This document shows positions 23,921 to 26,331 of a stretch of 26,331 nt of DNA, piece after piece. The notes beneath the pieces were generated by a model. It made no database searches, was not told the DNA's origin, and saw nothing but the letters and a program-made list of their open reading frames with translations. The stretch is from positions 1-26,331 of the IMG/VR virus record IMGVR_UViG_3300027836_000036; one strand, written 5' to 3'. A program made the translations under genes and the position numbers. This DNA is from a virus. Each line of letters begins with the position of its first letter. Positions within the stretch are counted from its first letter, which is position 1.

Positions 23921-24748
23921 ATGGCCAATAATCCACTACAGAAGTTCTTTCGTCAACCTAAAATCTTTATTAATTTACCCAGTAAAGGTCAGTACAATAA
24001 TCCCGGAGAAATTACCGGGGATGTTACTAAGTTGCCAGTATACGGTATGAATGGCATGGACGAAATACTAATAAAAACTCCAGATGCGTTACTCACTGGC
24101 GAAAGTACCGTTAAAGTCATTGAAAGTTGTTGCCCATCGATTACCGACGGGTGGACAGTTAGTAACTTAGATTTAGAATTAATATTAGCGGCTATACGTA
24201 TTGCTACCTATACTAATTCTATTACGGTTGGCCATACATGTGAGCATTGTCAAACAGAAAATGAATATGATCTTGAACTTTCAAAAATTATTGATTACTA
24301 TAATCATATTACTTTTGATAGCCGTGCTGTATTAAAAGATGTAGTTGTAAAATTGAGACCGTTGTGCTATAAAGAAGTTACAGAATTTAGTCAACGTAAT
24401 TTTGAATTACGACAAAAATTAGAATCAGCGGCTACTATTGAAGATAGTGTTGAAAAATCTAAAGAAATGTCAAGATTATATGAAGCATACGGATCTTTAC
24501 AAGTAGAAGTATATTCAGCTAACATCACTGCTATTGAAGTAGGATCTACTATTGTTAATGAACGAGCATTTATTAATGAGTGGTTAGTTAATACTGAAAA
24601 ATCCACGTTTGATCAGATTAAAGTCCACATTGATAAGAACACACAACTATGGGAAACTCCTCCGCAACTAGCGCAGTGTGAAAGTTGTGGTAAGGAAAAC
24701 ACACTTCGTGTTGCGTTAGATCATTCATCTTTTTTCGCAACAGCCTAA
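23921..24748 (+). CDS. 26: gp26-like baseplate or tail-assembly protein (T4_baseplate family), zero-frame product
   Basis: This 275-aa protein fits the T4_baseplate (PF12322, gp26) family. Family features are the N-terminal NPLQKFFRQPKIFINLPSKG, the TPDALLTGESTVKVIESCCP block, and the ILAAIRIATYTNSITVGHTC segment. Two zinc-ribbon-like CxxC pairs, C107/C110 and C253/C256, follow. It ends LDHSSFFATA. In T4 gp26 acts in baseplate hub assembly; proteins of this family in other large phages are often annotated as tail-assembly chaperones. It is the only clear gene on the plus strand here. A GGAG Shine-Dalgarno sequence precedes the ATG and a perfect late promoter lies upstream. The codons for S-F-F form a slippery heptamer. 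A -1 shift there would add a 77-residue tail to give a 349-aa protein. Confidence 0.85.
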   Translation: MANNPLQKFFRQPKIFINLPSKGQYNNPGEITGDVTKLPVYGMNGMDEILIKTPDALLTGESTVKVIESCCPSITDGWTVSNLDLELILAAIRIATYTNSITVGHTCEHCQTENEYDLELSKIIDYYNHITFDSRAVLKDVVVKLRPLCYKEVTEFSQRNFELRQKLESAATIEDSVEKSKEMSRLYEAYGSLQVEVYSANITAIEVGSTIVNERAFINEWLVNTEKSTFDQIKVHIDKNTQLWETPPQLAQCESCGKENTLRVALDHSSFFATA

Positions 24749-24791
24749 CTAGATTATCCACCCAGGAAATTGAAGAGTATCTAGTTAGGCT
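24730..24791 (+). promoter_or_regulatory. Candidate -1 programmed ribosomal frameshift signal
   Basis: The heptamer T TTT TTC (24730-24736) is in the correct phase, with zero-frame codons TCT TTT TTC. A 5-nt spacer follows. Then comes a perfect 13-bp inverted repeat, AGCCTAACTAGAT at 24742-24754 and ATCTAGTTAGGCT at 24779-24791, with a 24-nt loop. The zero-frame TAA (24746-24748) is inside the 5' arm. The -1 frame has no in-frame stop from 24694 to 24966. It has no ATG, GTG or TTG before 24823. No pseudoknot partner for the loop is obvious. Confidence 0.8.
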
Positions 24792-24969
24792 TGATAAAGA
24801 AGCAATCGACTTTAAAGAAGAATTGTTTAGAATTAGTTGGTATATGCGAGGTGGCGTTAGTATTAATGATCTAATGCATACCTACAGCTATGAAGACCGA
24901 ACACTAATGTATAAAATTATTTCAGATAATATGGAATTATCTAAAGTAATGCAACAACCGTTTGTTTAA
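24736..24969 (+). CDS. Tail-assembly-chaperone-like extension read in the -1 frame of gp26
   Basis: The -1 frame encodes 77 residues after the slippery site. They begin RNSLTRLSTQEIEEYLVRLD and contain KEELFRISWYMRGGVSINDL, then SYEDRTLMYKIISDNMELSK, and end PFV. The pattern of Glu/Lys-rich helix, F-R-I-x-W-YMRGG, and YEDR-x-L-x-x-KII-x-(D/E)N-x-E is one I recall from small proteins next to gp26-like genes in large phages, sometimes called tail-assembly chaperones. The first ATG in this frame is within YMRGG and would delete half of the conserved part. No Shine-Dalgarno sequence or usable start precedes it. The stop at 24967-24969 overlaps the stop of the opposite gene. I infer expression as a 349-aa gp26 fusion. 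Initiation at a non-standard codon is the alternative. Confidence 0.8.
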   Translation, partial: RNSLTRLSTQEIEEYLVRLDKEAIDFKEELFRISWYMRGGVSINDLMHTYSYEDRTLMYKIISDNMELSKVMQQPFV

Positions 24970-25991
24970 TTAATGCCTTTAAACATTGGATTACCTTTAT
25001 AAGTTGAAGTACTAGGTACTTCTGATTTATAAGGTGATGTGTTCGTACTAGCAGGTGTTTCTGGTTTAGCAGTTGACGTTGCATCTTTTTCTGCTGGAGC
25101 TGCAGGATCACTAGTTGTGTCAGCCGGCTGTCCGGTAATTTTTTCTCTAGCTTTTGTTTCAGCCGCTTTAAATAAACTAGTAACACCATCGTATGTCATT
25201 CTTCCAACAGTGTCCATCATACTACCTGCCCACATATCAGACCAAAGTTCTCTAGCTTCTTTAGTATTTAATGATGAGATAAGTGCTGCACGGGCAACTG
25301 AACTCATTGATCCCATATTGGCACCAAGTTTTTGCGCGAATGAAGACCCACTACCCCTAAGCATTGCTCCCAGGGCAGTCCATCCGGTTGAATGTTTTAA
25401 TATAGAAAATATAGGCCCAAAAGCGGCAATTTGAAATACTAATGTTGATTTTAAATGAGCAACACCAGCATTGTATTTTTCTTGAGACATTCCGTTTTTT
25501 AATTGCTCATCAAAATAATCCATACCTTTGTTGTAGTCTTGAACCATATCATAAATTCCATATACAGAAATAGCCTTGGCCACTAGTCCAGTTACTGGAA
25601 TTTTACTTATTAAAGATGTTGCAGCAGGAAGTATCGGTGGAGTCGGTCCTGGCGGAGTTGGTCCCGGCGGAGGTGGTGGTGGGCCTCGTTTTGCAAGTCT
25701 ATCAGCGTGAAATTGCTTAAGAACTTTGGCCATGAAGTTAGGATCTTTAGAATATATCTCTGCGGCACGTGGGCCATATGTTGCTTCAATTTGAGCAACA
25801 GTGGGCTGAGTTCCACGTAGTGTGTTACGGATGATCTGACTATTTTGTGACATCATATTAACTAGGTCTCTGCGTGATCCAGTTTGCGCTACCCATTTAG
25901 CTCCGGAAGCAATACCCCTACCCGCCAGCTTTAATAGATCAACAGCACCTTCTTGAACTGCATCCTCGCTAATTATGTCGTAAATCTTCAT
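24966..25991 (-). CDS. Unrecognised protein with capsid-targeting-like N-terminus, 341 aa
   Basis: I do not recognise the family. The N-terminus MKIYDIISED resembles the capsid-targeting peptides of T4 internal proteins (which begin MKTYQEFI-E) and contains I7-S8-E9, fitting the gp21 cleavage rule. A helical region follows. Then come a polyproline/PPG hinge (residues 104-122), two hydrophobic segments (132-147 and 183-197), a helical Ala/Ser/Met-rich region, and a disordered Thr/Pro/Ala/Ser-rich tail from about 285. An AGAGGAT Shine-Dalgarno sequence and a late promoter precede the ATG. Its stop overlaps the stop of the converging gp26 extension. I infer an internal head protein, possibly one that is ejected and contacts membranes. 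A minor tail protein is the alternative. Confidence 0.8.
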   Translation of the reverse strand: MKIYDIISEDAVQEGAVDLLKLAGRGIASGAKWVAQTGSRRDLVNMMSQNSQIIRNTLRGTQPTVAQIEATYGPRAAEIYSKDPNFMAKVLKQFHADRLAKRGPPPPPPGPTPPGPTPPILPAATSLISKIPVTGLVAKAISVYGIYDMVQDYNKGMDYFDEQLKNGMSQEKYNAGVAHLKSTLVFQIAAFGPIFSILKHSTGWTALGAMLRGSGSSFAQKLGANMGSMSSVARAALISSLNTKEARELWSDMWAGSMMDTVGRMTYDGVTSLFKAAETKAREKITGQPADTTSDPAAPAEKDATSTAKPETPASTNTSPYKSEVPSTSTYKGNPMFKGIN

Positions 25992-26010
25992 TTGTATATC
26001 CTCTATGTGA

Positions 26011-26018
26011 TATTTATC
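26011..26018 (-). promoter_or_regulatory. T4-type late promoter, GATAAATA
   Basis: The minus strand reads GATAAATA, 19 nt before the ATG at 25991. The predicted leader is about 14 nt and carries the Shine-Dalgarno sequence. It follows a hairpin at 26029-26048, repeating the hairpin-then-promoter arrangement seen after gp23. Confidence 0.65.
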
Positions 26019-26028
26019 AACCTTATGA

Positions 26029-26048
26029 AGAAGAACTAACGTTCTTCT
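26029..26048 (-). terminator. Possible terminator hairpin upstream of the 341-aa gene
   Basis: A perfect 8-bp stem (AGAAGAAC/GTTCTTCT) with a 4-nt loop is followed on the minus strand by TCATAAGG. The 3' arm is pyrimidine-rich but no true U-tract follows. It could end transcripts arriving from the right. Confidence 0.35.
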
Positions 26049-26244
26049 GTGTTATCGCTATCGCTCTAACACATATTGTTTCTTTTTTATAAGAACTATT
26101 AAGTGCGAAGCACTGTAAATATTATCTAGATTGTTCAGTCACACTTTGCCCTGGCGGGCAAAAAATGAACATTATCTGAGTTGATCAGTTCACTTAACGT
26201 TACAGCATTACAGTGGCGGTTGTCCGGTACCACGAGCTGAGTCT
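26049..26244. other. Non-coding edge region with hairpins and an imperfect direct repeat
   Basis: I see no convincing gene here. The region contains a GTGTTA/TAACAC hairpin (26049-26072) followed by a T-rich run and a 5-bp AGTGC/GCACT hairpin (26102-26114). A perfect 7-bp TTTGCCC/GGGCAAA hairpin lies at 26145-26162. An imperfect repeat of about 24 bp (26119-26143 and 26168-26193) flanks that last hairpin. A minus-strand frame open from 26329 to 26135 exists, but its codons are unlike those of the phage genes. Confidence 0.5.
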
Positions 26245-26331
26245 TTATACAACGGCGGGTCTCAAAGCATACGTTAACATGCGATAAGCCGTGGGTATTT
26301 CTCCCTCTTTTAGCCTTGTTAAAATTTTCTC
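26245..26331 (-). CDS. Possible C-terminal end of a gene cut by the right edge
   Basis: The minus-strand frame is open from the edge to a TAA at 26245-26247, giving 28 codons. The peptide (LTRLKEGEIPTAYRMLTYAL, then RPAVV) looks like an amphipathic helix, and its third codon positions are more AT-rich than those of the competing frame. The fragment is too short to identify and could be chance. The start lies outside the window. Confidence 0.25.
   Translation of the reverse strand, partial: EKILTRLKEGEIPTAYRMLTYALRPAVV

Noticed and set aside
24823-24969. Independent small gene starting at TTG 24823 or the ATG at 24844
   Set aside because: Both would remove the conserved-looking first half of the chaperone-like segment, and neither has a Shine-Dalgarno sequence.
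26135-26329. 64-codon minus-strand frame open at the right edge
   Set aside because: Its GC-rich codons, many Arg and Cys residues, and overlap with the hairpin and repeat make it unlike the other genes. The shorter competing frame fits phage codon use better.
26200-26331. Possible tRNA in the GC-richer right edge
   Set aside because: No cloverleaf with an acceptor stem and a GTTC-type T-loop could be assembled on either strand.

Overview
The window is a virion-morphogenesis module of a tailed phage of the T4 superfamily, contractile-tail type. It most resembles the environmental cyanophage and pelagiphage branches rather than coliphage T4. The sequence is AT-rich, and almost everything is on the minus strand in tightly packed genes with phage-type Shine-Dalgarno sequences. 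There is no tRNA, CRISPR array, insertion sequence, integrase or cellular housekeeping gene. The host cannot be deduced from the sequence.

Right to left along the minus strand, the layout is as follows. (1) An edge zone (about 26.0-26.33 kb) has hairpins, an imperfect direct repeat and possibly the end of a gene cut by the window. (2) 24966-25991 encodes an unrecognised 341-aa protein whose N-terminus looks like a capsid-targeting peptide. (3) On the plus strand, a gp26-like (T4_baseplate family) gene at 23921-24748 is followed by a 77-codon reading frame that has no start codon. The two appear to be joined by a -1 ribosomal frameshift. (4) 21532-23859 is a tape-measure-like virion protein. 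(5) The head-building cassette follows: portal gp20, a conserved 78-aa protein, an acidic gp67-like core protein, prohead protease gp21, scaffold gp22 and major capsid gp23, closed by a strong terminator at about 15.55 kb. (6) A new transcription unit starts from a late-type promoter at 15534-15541 and encodes capsid-decoration or fibre-like proteins: 231, 339, 116 and 178 aa, two paralogous beta-helix proteins of 1223 and about 1349 aa, then 108 and 119 aa. (7) A very large adhesin-like protein of at least 1399 aa, with eight carbohydrate-binding-like repeats followed by a beta-helix, runs off the left edge.

Together, the portal, core, scaffold, protease and capsid genes build and mature the prohead. 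The gp26-like pair and the tape-measure-like protein belong to tail or baseplate assembly. The left half supplies surface decoration and probable receptor-binding structures. Transcription seems to be organised by T4-type late promoters (NATAAATA); three of these contain the stop codon of the preceding gene.

The most interesting element is at 24730-24791: a T TTT TTC slippery heptamer, a 5-nt spacer and a perfect 13-bp stem-loop that spans the zero-frame stop. The -1 frame then encodes a conserved-looking chaperone-like tail that has no start of its own. This has the architecture of the tail-assembly-chaperone frameshifts of lambda (G/GT) and P2 (E/E'), but here it is in a T4-superfamily gp26 locus.
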